Shown one piece after another: positions 9,422-18,693 of a stretch of DNA of 32,259 bases. Each line of letters starts with the position of its first letter. The stretch's first letter is position 1. The stretch covers positions 1-32,259 of the forward strand of contig JANQRV010000613.1 in assembly GCA_028284395.1 (NCBI GenBank), read 5' to 3'. The stretch comes from Saprospiraceae bacterium (GTDB lineage: Bacteria > Bacteroidota > Bacteroidia > Chitinophagales > Saprospiraceae). The translations under genes were made by a program, and so were the position numbers. Under the pieces are notes generated by a model, which made no database searches, was not told the origin of the DNA, and worked only from the letters and a program-made list of their open reading frames with translations.

Positions 9422-10072
9422 ATGTCATTATCAATTCCAATTATCATTGCGGATGCCCAGTACCTGACTCGGTTGGGGCTCAAACTGTTGCTGGCGGAGA
9501 AAAAAGAGTTCGAGGTAGTAGACGAAGTCAGTGACGAAGAGCAATTATTGGAATCGATCAAAACCCACAATCCTGAAGTTGTTGTGTTGGACTACAATCA
9601 AACCGGAAAATTCTCTCCAAGTACGGTCAACTACATCAAAGAAGCCTCGCCGAAGACCAGAATTCTAATTATAAGCGCGGACAGCGATAAAAAAACCATT
9701 GATAAAGTTCTGGAATATGGAGTAAACTGTTTTCTGACTAAGTCGTGTGAGGAAGACGAAATTTACGATGCCATCAATGCTGCTGCCAAGGGAGAAAAGT
9801 TTTTCTGTACCAATATCCTGGACTACTTGCTGGAAAAATCCTTTGCAAAGGAGGAAGTCAACTGCGCTCCAACTCCTTTGACCCCCCGCGAATTAGAGAT
9901 TGTTCGCCTGGTTGCCAAAGGCCTGATCGCCAAAGAGATCGCCGACGTACTCCACTTGAGCACTCATACCATCTACACCCACCGTAAAAACATCATGAAA
10001 AAGTTAAGTCTAAACACTTCTTCAGAGTTGGTCCTTTATGCCTTCAACAACGGCCTGGTATCCAATCAATAG
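9422..10072 (+). CDS. LuxR/NarL-type response regulator
   Basis: The 216-residue protein has an N-terminal receiver domain and a C-terminal LuxR-type helix-turn-helix, so it is a cytoplasmic DNA-binding transcription factor. In the receiver, the phospho-acceptor is D57 (VVVLDYNQ), the conserved Ser/Thr position is S85 and the conserved Lys is K107 (FLTKS). The usual acidic pair is reduced to D11, followed by Ala (IIIADAQ). The output domain runs from about 148 to 212 with LTPRELEIVRLVAKG and the recognition helix region STHTIYTHRKNIMKKL. No sensor kinase gene is adjacent, so it is an orphan in this window and its signal and targets are unknown. Confidence 0.93.
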   Translation: MSLSIPIIIADAQYLTRLGLKLLLAEKKEFEVVDEVSDEEQLLESIKTHNPEVVVLDYNQTGKFSPSTVNYIKEASPKTRILIISADSDKKTIDKVLEYGVNCFLTKSCEEDEIYDAINAAAKGEKFFCTNILDYLLEKSFAKEEVNCAPTPLTPRELEIVRLVAKGLIAKEIADVLHLSTHTIYTHRKNIMKKLSLNTSSELVLYAFNNGLVSNQ

Positions 10073-10093
10073 GTTATTGCTTCCCTCCGGTAT

Positions 10094-10123
10094 GATTCTT
10101 TACGCGGAATAATAGAATCTTTT
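10094..10123 (+). terminator. Possible terminator after the response regulator
   Basis: GATTCT at 10094-10099 can pair with AGAATC at 10114-10119, followed by TTTT. The stem is short and AT-rich, so this is weak support. Confidence 0.35.
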
Positions 10124-10168
10124 GGGCCCATTTTACGTTTTTACTCAACAAGGCATGTTTTTTTATAT

Positions 10169-10176
10169 TAAATTTG
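10169..10176 (+). promoter_or_regulatory. Promoter -7 box for the LysM protein gene
   Basis: TAAATTTG matches TAnnTTTG exactly and lies about 90 bp before the ATG at 10267, within an AT-rich stretch. A -33 TTTG at the usual distance is not evident. Confidence 0.5.
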
Positions 10177-10266
10177 GACATGAATCAATAAGTACTTGAT
10201 CGGAATAGCCACCGCTTCTGCCGCGACCAAATTTCGAACACATACTTACTTCTAAACTACATTACT

Positions 10267-11988
10267 ATGAAGTTGTTTTATTCTTTCGCATTCATCTTGC
10301 TTTTACCGGCAGCTGTTTTCTCTCGTAACATTTACATTGTTTACGACTCGAATTGCATGGATCGCCTTGAATACGGATATGCAACCGAAGATGGAGAAGC
10401 CAACTACTCGGTCTATCACATTAATCTCAATTACAACGAAAAAATCATCCTGGAAGTAGGAAGGGAAAGTGAAAAAATTCAGAAGTACATTCCTTCCAAT
10501 TTTTGGAGATGTGACAATGCCAATTTTAATCTGGAACTGATCCAGTCCATTAATCAAAATCAAGATGACATTTTCCTGGTTCATCGTAAAGGCCGGAAAA
10601 AATACACCATATCACGCGTTCGGATTGCTTCTTATTACAAATTGGAGAATGAGATCGTGCAGTATTTCTCACCCAAATACAGATTTGAATTTGACCTGCA
10701 AGCCGGCATTATTGGCGAGAACATTGCTTTCGAAGATCCGCGCTCCGAAGTTTATTTTGAGGGCAGGTTGGATAATGAATGCAGTGGAGCCTACATCTTC
10801 CGCCAGTACTCGGAAGCGCGCAACAATCCTCCCCATACCGATATCGTATTGGTTCCGGAAGTGGGGGTGATCGAAGAGCGAAGCGGGAAAAACGTTGATG
10901 ACGCATTCGACAATCTGCTTCATCTTCAAAAAATCAATGGCACCGATATTAACAGGTATCTGAAACGCCTTTGCGGCAACGGTGAAATAGAAGAAGACGA
11001 AGATGATTCGGTAGCAGATGCAGAAAATGATCCACAGCCCGGAGGACAAGATTACGATCAGCCAACTACTCCGGTAGAAGACGAATTCACCGAAAAGACG
11101 GTAGATCCGGGGAATGGCGAACCAACGACAGATCAACACATTGTCAAAAAAGGAGAAACCCTCTACAAGATCGCCCGTAAGTATGATGTTTCTGTTGCGC
11201 AATTGCAGACCTGGAACAATAAAACCGGTTCTAGTATCATTTATCCGGGAGATGTACTATGGGTTAACTCCCCGGATCTGGTAGCCCTAAACGAACGCGG
11301 TGGCGATAAGAACCCAGCTCCATATGAAGAAGATCCTTTCACCAGTCGCGGCAACAACCTTGACGATCGGATCAATTTGCAGGAATCGGGCAATTATCAT
11401 CAAGTAAAAGTTGGCGAGACGGTAGCTTCTATCGCTATGAGGTACGGCTACACCGAAGAAAAATTCAGAGAAATTAACAATATGGGGCCAAGACAGATCG
11501 TCCGAATTGGTCAGCGTGTTCGAACTTCTGATTGCAATTGCCCTGAAAATACAGGCACTCGTAGCGTAACGCATCCAGAAAGTCAGCAAGGACAATCACC
11601 CAATGGATACAATTACTTCAGAGATTCGCCGCCGCCAAAGACAAACCGTTTCAATTATGTAAATTCCAGAAAGGAGACAACGCCGGTCAATAAAAACATT
11701 CCAACTTTTTATGATGCTCCTTCCGACCGTTTTGATCAACTCGACGATCAAGCCAAAGGAGGAAGCGCCTATTATGAAAATGTTTCCACCCCTCAAAATT
11801 ATGGAGAAGTTCCCATTTCGTATGAGATTACGCCTCCTAATTCCCGAAAGGTGCACGTTGTTGGCGAGGGAGAAACCATCTTCACCGTTGCAAGGAAATA
11901 CCGCTTGTCGGTCGAAAAAATCAGGGACCTGAACAACCTGGAAAAACATGAAGTTGTCATTCCGTTCCAAAGGCTCTACGTCGAATAG
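10267..11988 (+). CDS. Secreted protein with three LysM domains
   Basis: The protein has 573 residues and a clear signal peptide (MKLFYSFAFILLLPAAVFS), so it is exported. Residues about 20-235 form a domain I do not recognise. An acidic, Pro/Gln-rich linker (about 240-285) follows. Three LysM modules start at about residues 290 (HIVKKGETLYKIARKY), 378 (HQVKVGETVASIAMRY) and 528 (VHVVGEGETIFTVARKY), the last ending at the C-terminus. LysM domains bind N-acetylglucosamine-containing glycans such as peptidoglycan, so attachment to the cell wall is likely. No catalytic domain is visible. A perfect palindrome, probably a terminator, follows 42 bp after the stop. Confidence 0.88.
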   Translation: MKLFYSFAFILLLPAAVFSRNIYIVYDSNCMDRLEYGYATEDGEANYSVYHINLNYNEKIILEVGRESEKIQKYIPSNFWRCDNANFNLELIQSINQNQDDIFLVHRKGRKKYTISRVRIASYYKLENEIVQYFSPKYRFEFDLQAGIIGENIAFEDPRSEVYFEGRLDNECSGAYIFRQYSEARNNPPHTDIVLVPEVGVIEERSGKNVDDAFDNLLHLQKINGTDINRYLKRLCGNGEIEEDEDDSVADAENDPQPGGQDYDQPTTPVEDEFTEKTVDPGNGEPTTDQHIVKKGETLYKIARKYDVSVAQLQTWNNKTGSSIIYPGDVLWVNSPDLVALNERGGDKNPAPYEEDPFTSRGNNLDDRINLQESGNYHQVKVGETVASIAMRYGYTEEKFREINNMGPRQIVRIGQRVRTSDCNCPENTGTRSVTHPESQQGQSPNGYNYFRDSPPPKTNRFNYVNSRKETTPVNKNIPTFYDAPSDRFDQLDDQAKGGSAYYENVSTPQNYGEVPISYEITPPNSRKVHVVGEGETIFTVARKYRLSVEKIRDLNNLEKHEVVIPFQRLYVE

Positions 11989-12030
11989 TCGAACGGAGAA
12001 TCGAAGATAAAATACTTCAAAGATCTACCC

Positions 12031-12062
12031 GGGGGCATTGAAAATTAATTTTCAATGCCCCC
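12031..12062. terminator. Perfect 32-bp palindrome, probable terminator
   Basis: The arm GGGGGCATTGAAAATT (12031-12046) is followed directly by its exact reverse complement (12047-12062). RNA of either strand would form a long hairpin with a small loop. It sits between the LysM gene and the GH31 gene, where a terminator is expected, but no U-tract follows on either strand. A dyad-binding protein site is the alternative. Confidence 0.55.
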
Positions 12063-12097
12063 ATTCAATTGTCATCAGCACTAGTTAAAAAAGGACT

Positions 12098-14596
12098 ATG
12101 GAACAACCCAATGCAACTAATCACAATCTCGCGGATGGATTTGACCGTTACGAAGACATTTTCTTCCTGACCCAACCCGATCAATTAGTAAATCGAATCA
12201 GGAAAGGCTCTATTTTTACTTTCTTTACCGAAAACGGAGTACAACTCCAATTGGATTTCGTCACCCCTTCCCTACTTAGATTCACTTATGAGCAGACTCA
12301 GAATGAGGTCGCCTCACCTCTGCCTTATGTGCTCGATCCAGATTTTGCAAGACCTGGTCTGCCGGAACTCGAAGAAGAAGATCAACTCAGTCATTTTTGC
12401 ATCCGTTCGGCTACACTTATTTGCCTCATCGACAAATCCGACCTGCGCATCAAGATTTATGATCGCGAAACGAAAACCCTGGTCAATGAAGACACCCGGC
12501 CTTTTTCTAGTCGCTCCACCATTATGAAGGGTAAAGATCAGGTCGCCATTTCCAAAAAGACACAACGGCATGAGAAATACTATGGCCTGGGTGATAAATC
12601 CTGTAGTTTAAACTTACGGGGTCAATGTCTCGAGAATTGGAATACCGATTCCTTTGCCTATACCCGCAAAACGGATCCTCTTTATCGCAGCATTCCCTTT
12701 TACTATGGTTTAAACCAGGGTTTGGCCTATGGGATTTTTTTGCACAATACCCATCGGAGTTTTTTTGATTTCGACTCGACCGCCACTGGCGAAACAACCA
12801 TTACCGCTGAGGGAGGAACCATGGATTACTTTTTCATTTATGGCCCCAATCTGAATCAGATAGCGCAAACGTATCACCTTCTGACCGGAGTACCGGAATT
12901 ACCCCCTCTCTGGGCGCTTGGCTTTCACCAATGTCGCTGGAGTTACTATCCGGAATCGAGGGTCCATGCATTGGCTCGCGAATTCCGGGATCGGAAGATA
13001 CCTTGTGATGCCATTTACCTCGACATCGACTATATGGATCACTACAAGTGTTTCACTTGGAACGAAAACTACTTTCCGAATCCTCAGCAAATGATTCAAC
13101 GTCTGAAAGATCAAGGTTTTCAAACCATCGTCATGATCGACCCGGGAATCAAGGCAGAAAATGGCTACTGGGTTTATGAAGACGGCCTAAAGAGAGATGT
13201 CTTTTGTCGACGCACTTCGGGAGAATTAATGATTGGGCCGGTCTGGCCCGAAAATTGTGTTTTCCCGGATTTCACGAATCCTGCTACTCGGCAATGGTGG
13301 CATACGCTTTATGAAGAATTGTACGTTCAACAGGGCATCAGTGGATTTTGGAACGACATGAACGAGCCCGCAGTCTTTCAAGTCAAGAGCCTGACGTTTC
13401 CCAATGAAGTAAGTCATCATTTTGAAGGAAATCCTACTACCCACCCGCAGGTGCACAACATCTACGGGATGCAAATGTCTCGTGCAACTTTTGAAGGTCT
13501 CAAACAATGGAAAGCTCGAAAAAGACCTTTCGTACTCACTCGTGCAACCTTCAGTGGTGGACAACGATATGCCGCCATTTGGACCGGCGACAACATAGCT
13601 TCCTGGGAACATTTACGCCTGGCCAGTATACAGTGTCAACGTGCTAGTATCTCCGGTTTTTCATTCGTTGGTTCCGATGTAGGAGGCTTTGCCAAAACAC
13701 CGGACGGCGAATTATTTGTCCGATGGTTGCAATTGGGAGTTTTCCACCCACTTTACCGGGTACATTCAATGGGGAACCACGCGGGGGGTGCTGAAATCGT
13801 CGATCAGGAACAAGTCAAAGCCAGTGAAATGGAAGAACGCAACGATCAGGAACCCTGGTCGTTTGGCGATGAATTTACGGATCTTGCCCGTAGCGCCATC
13901 AACCTGCGCTACCGACTGCTTTCCTATCTCTACAGTGCCTTTTCCCAGCACGTAGAAGATGGCGTTCCATTGCTGAGAAGTCTTGTGTTCTACGACCAGC
14001 ATGACGAGCAATGCCAGGACCGGGAAAATGAATTCCTATTTGGTCATCAAATGCTCGCCAACCCCATTCTCCAAAGGGGGGCACGACATCAGGTCACCTA
14101 CTTACCTGCAGGCGACTGGTATGATTTTCATTCTCACCAATTACATCGTGGAAAACAGGAAATTCAACAAGCTGTCGAGTTGGACAGTATTCCGCTCTTC
14201 GTTCGAGCGGGAAGTGTCATTCCCTTAAGCCCCATCCGGCAACACACCGGAGCATTGCCTGGTGCTGCTCCATTGCTGCGAGTGTATTATGGATCTAATG
14301 AAAGTGGAGCCGGTTATTTATATGAAGATCAGGGAGAAGGTTATGCCCATTTACGGGGCGTATTCAAAAAGAGGTTTTTCACAACGGAGGGTAGAGCAGG
14401 AAGTTGTACCGTCGTTCAAACCGTGGCTGGAACATGGGAAGTCCCTTACGAAAAAATTCAAATCCAAGTGATCGGTCTACCTTTTGCTCCGGATGTGGTA
14501 CGAGTGGACGAACAAGAGATCGAAAGCTTGAAGCAAGAGAACGGCACACTGTCTTTCTCACTACCTCAGGATTTCAAAAAATTAGAGATCCGATAA
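12098..14596 (+). CDS. Glycoside hydrolase family 31 alpha-glucosidase
   Basis: The protein has 832 residues with the GH31 layout: an N-terminal beta domain (about 1-270), the (beta/alpha)8 barrel (about 270-630) and C-terminal beta domains. The nucleophile is D420 in WNDMNEPAVF and the general acid/base is D498 in WTGDNIASWEHL. FVGSDVGGF and HPLYRVHSMGNH are further family motifs. Such enzymes release glucose from alpha-linked oligosaccharides with retention; most Bacteroidota homologues are alpha-glucosidases, but specificity cannot be read here. No signal peptide is seen, so it is probably cytoplasmic. The ATG at 12098 follows the palindrome by 35 bp and has no obvious promoter box of its own. 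The 3' end converges with the DUF6438 lipoprotein gene. Confidence 0.94.
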   Translation: MEQPNATNHNLADGFDRYEDIFFLTQPDQLVNRIRKGSIFTFFTENGVQLQLDFVTPSLLRFTYEQTQNEVASPLPYVLDPDFARPGLPELEEEDQLSHFCIRSATLICLIDKSDLRIKIYDRETKTLVNEDTRPFSSRSTIMKGKDQVAISKKTQRHEKYYGLGDKSCSLNLRGQCLENWNTDSFAYTRKTDPLYRSIPFYYGLNQGLAYGIFLHNTHRSFFDFDSTATGETTITAEGGTMDYFFIYGPNLNQIAQTYHLLTGVPELPPLWALGFHQCRWSYYPESRVHALAREFRDRKIPCDAIYLDIDYMDHYKCFTWNENYFPNPQQMIQRLKDQGFQTIVMIDPGIKAENGYWVYEDGLKRDVFCRRTSGELMIGPVWPENCVFPDFTNPATRQWWHTLYEELYVQQGISGFWNDMNEPAVFQVKSLTFPNEVSHHFEGNPTTHPQVHNIYGMQMSRATFEGLKQWKARKRPFVLTRATFSGGQRYAAIWTGDNIASWEHLRLASIQCQRASISGFSFVGSDVGGFAKTPDGELFVRWLQLGVFHPLYRVHSMGNHAGGAEIVDQEQVKASEMEERNDQEPWSFGDEFTDLARSAINLRYRLLSYLYSAFSQHVEDGVPLLRSLVFYDQHDEQCQDRENEFLFGHQMLANPILQRGARHQVTYLPAGDWYDFHSHQLHRGKQEIQQAVELDSIPLFVRAGSVIPLSPIRQHTGALPGAAPLLRVYYGSNESGAGYLYEDQGEGYAHLRGVFKKRFFTTEGRAGSCTVVQTVAGTWEVPYEKIQIQVIGLPFAPDVVRVDEQEIESLKQENGTLSFSLPQDFKKLEIR

Positions 14597-14655
14597 TTGA
14601 TTCATCACATAATGCCTTTAGTCGGGCCTGGCCTGGCAAAGAATTACCGCCGTAT

Positions 14656-15279
14656 TTAATCCCGGGGTATGGCCACCCAATTGAGGAGTTCGATCCAGTC
14701 CAAAAAGTAACGTTCGAAGTCGAGCAGAGCTTGCGGTGCGTCGTGATTGTTGGCGATCTTCTTTTCGACCGTACCGGTATTAATGTAGACAATGGTACTG
14801 GGTAGATCCGGAATTTTTCGGCCATTCCGGGGGTATTCCTCGCTAAGGGCATCGGGGTTGAGTGCAGCTACTTCCTCCAGCAAGGCGGAAAGGGCCTCCT
14901 TGGAAACAGAAGCTTCGTATATGCCTTTGCGATCGGTAAACCGTTGTCCGTTGTAGACCGCTTTTCCATCGGAGTAGACGCGAACTTCAAAAACGGGACA
15001 GCGACCAAAACACGGTGTTTTCTGTAAGCTGGCCAAAACACGGGGAACATCAGGATCTACTGCGGCTGGCTCCTTGGACTGCTGCTCTTCTACAAAGGCA
15101 AAGGGTTCCGGCTCTTCTTCACCGGCAACCTCCCCGATCGAATCAATGTAAATCTTCAATTCTTGTAGCCAGGCATTATCTTTTCCTTCGGTTACCAGTT
15201 GCTTTGACTGCGTGCCGCAGGAAGACAGGAGTATTAAAAGTGCCAAAAGATAATTGCAGTTGCCATTCTTGTAAGACAT
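14656..15279 (-). CDS. Lipoprotein with DUF6438 domain
   Basis: The protein has 207 residues. The N-terminus is hydrophobic and ends in LLSSC, with C21 as the likely lipidated cysteine, so it is an envelope lipoprotein. Residues about 82-200 match the DUF6438 pattern, with a core of SLQKTPCFGRCPVFEVRV and then YSDGKAVYNGQ. The two cysteines in CFGRC are four residues apart and could bind metal or form a disulfide. The function is unknown. An acidic linker (about 45-75) separates the lipid anchor from the domain. It lies 139 bp downstream of yidC on the same strand. Confidence 0.82.
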   Translation of the reverse strand: MSYKNGNCNYLLALLILLSSCGTQSKQLVTEGKDNAWLQELKIYIDSIGEVAGEEEPEPFAFVEEQQSKEPAAVDPDVPRVLASLQKTPCFGRCPVFEVRVYSDGKAVYNGQRFTDRKGIYEASVSKEALSALLEEVAALNPDALSEEYPRNGRKIPDLPSTIVYINTGTVEKKIANNHDAPQALLDFERYFLDWIELLNWVAIPRD

Positions 15280-15362
15280 ATGTTCACAGTTTTCACAATC
15301 CTCTTAGTACCCGAATCGGCACTAAACAAAACAGTTCCGGCCGGGGAACGGCCAAAGAGTCG

Positions 15363-15376
15363 CTTGCATATGCAAG
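15363..15376. repeat. Short perfect palindrome between yidC and the lipoprotein gene
   Basis: CTTGCATATGCAAG is a 14-bp perfect inverted repeat, 84 bp upstream of the lipoprotein ATG. Its position suits a regulator-binding dyad, but no partner is known and chance cannot be excluded. Confidence 0.3.
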
Positions 15377-15418
15377 ACAGTAGCAAAAACCGTACTAAAA
15401 TCGAAACCGTCCTCTTGA

Positions 15419-17332
15419 TTACTTCTTTTTGCGGCGCTTTTTAGCTTCTTCTCTTTCAGCCTGAATGCGCTGCTGCTCTTTCATTGCTTTTTCCAGTCGC
15501 TCCTGGAAACCTCCTTTCTTTTTCGGTTTTTTCCGATTCGCTTCCAATTCCAACTTGATTTTTTCCTGGTCGATGATGAAGTTCTTGGTAACAAGTGTCT
15601 GGGTAATATTCATCACGTTGCTAAACAGAAGATAACAGGTTAGCCCCGAAGCAAAACTATTAAAGAAGCCCATAAAGAATAAAGGCATGATGTACTGCAT
15701 ATACTTCATGGCCGGCTGAGCCGACATGTCCATATGTTTGGTATTGTAGTACGTATAGATCAACGTTGTGATGGCCCACAACAAGGTAAACAGGCTAATA
15801 TGGGCGCCAAAACCCATCGGTATGGTAAATGGTAGATTAAAGAAGGCATCATAAGAAGACAAATCCGTGGCCCACAGGAAAGGTGCCTGCCGGAATTCTA
15901 TAGAAGCCGGAAAAAATCGATAAAGGGCAATCCAGATGGGCATCTGCAAGGCCATCGGCATACATCCACCGAGTGGGTTTACCCCAAATTCGCGGTACAA
16001 CTTCATTTGTTCCATTTGCTGCTTCTGCGGATCGTCTTTAAAACGGCCCTTCATATTTTCAAGCTGTGGCTTCAAAGCAGCCATTTTCGACTGAGAATAC
16101 AGCATTTTGTAAGTCAATGGATACAGTGCCAACTTAACGATGAGCGTCAAGACCAAAATAACGATGCCCTTACTTCCGATAAATCCGGATAAAAAACTAA
16201 AGATCGGGCGAATGATCCAGCGGTTGATCGTCCCTAAAATGCTTCTTCCAAAAGGAATGACTTCATGGAGTTCATGCCCCATCGCAGACAGGCGTTCAAA
16301 CTCATTGGGTCCGATAAAGAAATCCATGGAGAAGGACTCGCTATTGCCGTGGGCATAAGGAATTTTCAACGTAGCCTGCAACCTCTTGAGATCCTCGGCA
16401 TTTTCATCCAACATTTCGGTCTCCATCACTCCCGAAGCGAAAGCATTGTCCGCCATTAAGGACGAATTGAAAAACTGATTGGCATGCGACACCCATTTCA
16501 CGGGTTCTTCATCAACATCATCTTCGTCCGAGGCTCGACAGGAACAGTAACTCGTTCCACCTTCCAGGGGCTTGAAATAGATACTGGTAAAGTTGCGCTC
16601 GTAAGTCGTATTGATCTCCAATCGGTCTAAATAATTTTGCCAATCCAGGGTAATCGACTCAACGTTCTGTGGAATGACATTGCTCAAACCCTCCAGCTTG
16701 ATGTCGTAGTCAATCTTGTAGCTGCCATCCGATAGAGTGTACTTCTGTTCGAAATAGCGATTGTTGCCGGCATCAGCACGAAGCGTGATGCTATTGTTGC
16801 TTTTTTCTTTTACTTCGAAAAAAAGATCACTGGTGCGAATCGAATTATTGCTGACGTTGGAGAGCGGAATGATGTATTCAAACTTGTTCTTTTCGTCCTC
16901 CATTAATTTCAACGGCACCTTTGTTTGTTGGCGGGCGCTGTCTTCCAATACTTTGTAATAATCCTTGAGCTCCACCTCGACGATCCGCCCTCCTTTGTTG
17001 GAAAAGGTAATTTTAAAAAGGTCATTTTCCAGAACTTCCCGCTCTTCCTCTCCGGTCGCCGCAGCGGCAAAGAGGCCAAATTCCTGGCTAAGGCGAGAGT
17101 TTTTCAAAGAGTCGGACTCCTCCGCGGCAGCGGGCGTCGTTTCTACTATCTCAGCAAGCTTCTTCTCCTGAATCTTGGCCAGGCTATCCAAGCGAAACTG
17201 TTCTACTTGTTGAAGGGAATCCCGACGGCGCTTCTGCGCTTCTATTTCCTCCTGACTTGGGGTCAAAGTATATTGCCACAACATGAAGATGGCAAAAATC
17301 AATGTTAGCCCAATTACGGTATTGCGATCCAT
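15419..17332 (-). CDS. yidC: Membrane protein insertase YidC
   Basis: The 637-residue protein inserts and folds inner-membrane proteins, alone or with SecYEG. The N-terminal anchor (MDRNTVIGLTLIFAIFML) starts with the usual D-R-N. A coiled, Gln/Arg-rich stretch follows, then a periplasmic beta domain to about residue 355. The conserved Oxa1-type membrane core spans about 370-590 and includes YPLTYKMLYSQSKM, the cytoplasmic loop, and FGVNPLGGCMPMALQMPIW. The C-terminal 45 residues are very rich in Lys and Arg and probably contact the ribosome. The protein is slightly longer than E. coli YidC, as is typical for Bacteroidota. Confidence 0.97.
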   Translation of the reverse strand: MDRNTVIGLTLIFAIFMLWQYTLTPSQEEIEAQKRRRDSLQQVEQFRLDSLAKIQEKKLAEIVETTPAAAEESDSLKNSRLSQEFGLFAAAATGEEEREVLENDLFKITFSNKGGRIVEVELKDYYKVLEDSARQQTKVPLKLMEDEKNKFEYIIPLSNVSNNSIRTSDLFFEVKEKSNNSITLRADAGNNRYFEQKYTLSDGSYKIDYDIKLEGLSNVIPQNVESITLDWQNYLDRLEINTTYERNFTSIYFKPLEGGTSYCSCRASDEDDVDEEPVKWVSHANQFFNSSLMADNAFASGVMETEMLDENAEDLKRLQATLKIPYAHGNSESFSMDFFIGPNEFERLSAMGHELHEVIPFGRSILGTINRWIIRPIFSFLSGFIGSKGIVILVLTLIVKLALYPLTYKMLYSQSKMAALKPQLENMKGRFKDDPQKQQMEQMKLYREFGVNPLGGCMPMALQMPIWIALYRFFPASIEFRQAPFLWATDLSSYDAFFNLPFTIPMGFGAHISLFTLLWAITTLIYTYYNTKHMDMSAQPAMKYMQYIMPLFFMGFFNSFASGLTCYLLFSNVMNITQTLVTKNFIIDQEKIKLELEANRKKPKKKGGFQERLEKAMKEQQRIQAEREEAKKRRKKK

Positions 17333-17379
17333 CTATTTCCTTATCAATTTAGATTAACTGACTACTTCTAAAAACCACG

Positions 17380-17405
17380 CAAAGGTAGATACCTAAGGCC
17401 ACAAA
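17380..17405 (-). promoter_or_regulatory. Promoter upstream of yidC
   Basis: On the minus strand TACCTTTG (17380-17387) matches TAnnTTTG and a TTTG (17402-17405) lies 14 bp upstream, a little shorter than the 16 bp seen at other promoters here. The leader would be about 40 nt. Confidence 0.5.
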
Positions 17406-17436
17406 TGGTATTTAATTCGAGTTTTATTTCATTTTA

Positions 17437-17453
17437 TTCGACCAACGGTCAAA
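17437..17453 (-). terminator. Weak hairpin at the end of the aminotransferase gene
   Basis: TTTGACC and GGTCGAA form a seven-pair stem (one G-U) around a GTT loop, overlapping the stop codon. An A-rich rather than U-rich sequence follows on the minus strand, so termination is uncertain. Confidence 0.3.
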
Positions 17454-18681
17454 GGATGTCCACTGCTTCCTCCTGATCGCTCCAAACGCGCCCAGGATAA
17501 ACCTTAAGGGCTTCTTCCAGGCAATCCATTGCAAGATTCAAGTCATCGCAATTCAGGACATAGGCAATACGGACTTCTTTCTTGCCCATACCCGGAGTCG
17601 CGTAAAAAGCATCTCCCATGGCAAGCATTACCGTTTGTCCGTTGTGATCGAAATCCTCCAGAAGCCATTGACAAAAACGGTTGCAGTCATCAATTGGAAA
17701 CTGGGCAAAGCAGTAAAATGCTCCTCCGGGCAAATAAGAAATCACCCCTTCCATGCGTTGGAGCCGGTTGTACACCAGTCGACGGCGACGGTCGTATTCT
17801 GCACGCACCTCTTGGATGTAAGCTTCCTCGTGTTTGCCCAAAACGGCCTCTCCCAACAATTGACCGAAAAATGGAGGACTAAGCCGGAGTTTGGTGTATC
17901 GGGTCAGACTTTCCAATAGCGTCTGATTTCTGGTGACAATGGCCCCTACCCTAGCACCACAAGCACTGTACCGCTTCGAAATGGAATCGACGACGACTAC
18001 GTGCTCGGCGGCTCCACTCAAATTGAGGGCCGAAAAAAACACCTGATCGTCGAAACAAAACTCCCGGTACACTTCATCCACAATCAGATACAGATCGTGT
18101 TTTTGAGCGATCAGAAAGAGTTTTGTCAACATGCGCTCATCGTAAAATGCTCCCGTGGGATTGTTGGGGTTGGTCAGCAGTATTGCTTTTGTCTTCCGAG
18201 TAATGGCTGCTTCAAAGGCCTCCACCGGAGGTAGGGCAAAACCATCTTCGATCCGGCAAGTTACCGGTTTAATGTTGACGGCAGCCATATGGGCGAAGCC
18301 GGAATAATTGGCGTAGAACGGCTCCGGGCTAATGACTTCTTCTCCGGCATTTAAGCAGGTTTGAAAAACAAGGGAAAGCCCTTCGGAGGCGCCATTGGTA
18401 ACAACGATTTCGTCGGTGGTTAATTCGACATCGTATTTCAAATAGTACTCCAGCAACTTGGTTCGGTAAGAAAGGTTGCCGGCGGAAACACAATAGGAAA
18501 CGATCTTCGAATCGAGATTCCTCAGGTTATCCATGGCGTAGGCCGGCGTTTCGATATCCGGCTGACCGATGTTCAGGTGAAAGACCTGGATTCCTTTTTC
18601 TTTTGCAATATCAGCGTAGGGCGCTAGTTTTCTAAATGGAGAAAACGGCACCCGTGCGCCTCTTTCCGATAAAACAGGCAT
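17449..18681 (-). CDS. PLP-dependent class I/II aminotransferase
   Basis: The 410-residue protein has the fold-type I motifs: HLNIGQPDIETP near the N-terminus, NPNNPTG at 171-177, VDEVYREF with D202 (pyridine-nitrogen contact) and Y205, SISKRYSACGARVG with K236 as the Schiff-base lysine and R244 as a phosphate contact, and a C-terminal VRIAYV whose Arg should bind the substrate carboxylate. The family is that of aspartate and aromatic aminotransferases; the amino donor cannot be named from sequence. The start at 18681 is 12 bp after the end of the upstream lipoprotein gene, so both are probably on one transcript. Confidence 0.92.
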   Translation of the reverse strand: MPVLSERGARVPFSPFRKLAPYADIAKEKGIQVFHLNIGQPDIETPAYAMDNLRNLDSKIVSYCVSAGNLSYRTKLLEYYLKYDVELTTDEIVVTNGASEGLSLVFQTCLNAGEEVISPEPFYANYSGFAHMAAVNIKPVTCRIEDGFALPPVEAFEAAITRKTKAILLTNPNNPTGAFYDERMLTKLFLIAQKHDLYLIVDEVYREFCFDDQVFFSALNLSGAAEHVVVVDSISKRYSACGARVGAIVTRNQTLLESLTRYTKLRLSPPFFGQLLGEAVLGKHEEAYIQEVRAEYDRRRRLVYNRLQRMEGVISYLPGGAFYCFAQFPIDDCNRFCQWLLEDFDHNGQTVMLAMGDAFYATPGMGKKEVRIAYVLNCDDLNLAMDCLEEALKVYPGRVWSDQEEAVDIL

Positions 18682-18693
18682 ACAAAGTTCGCT

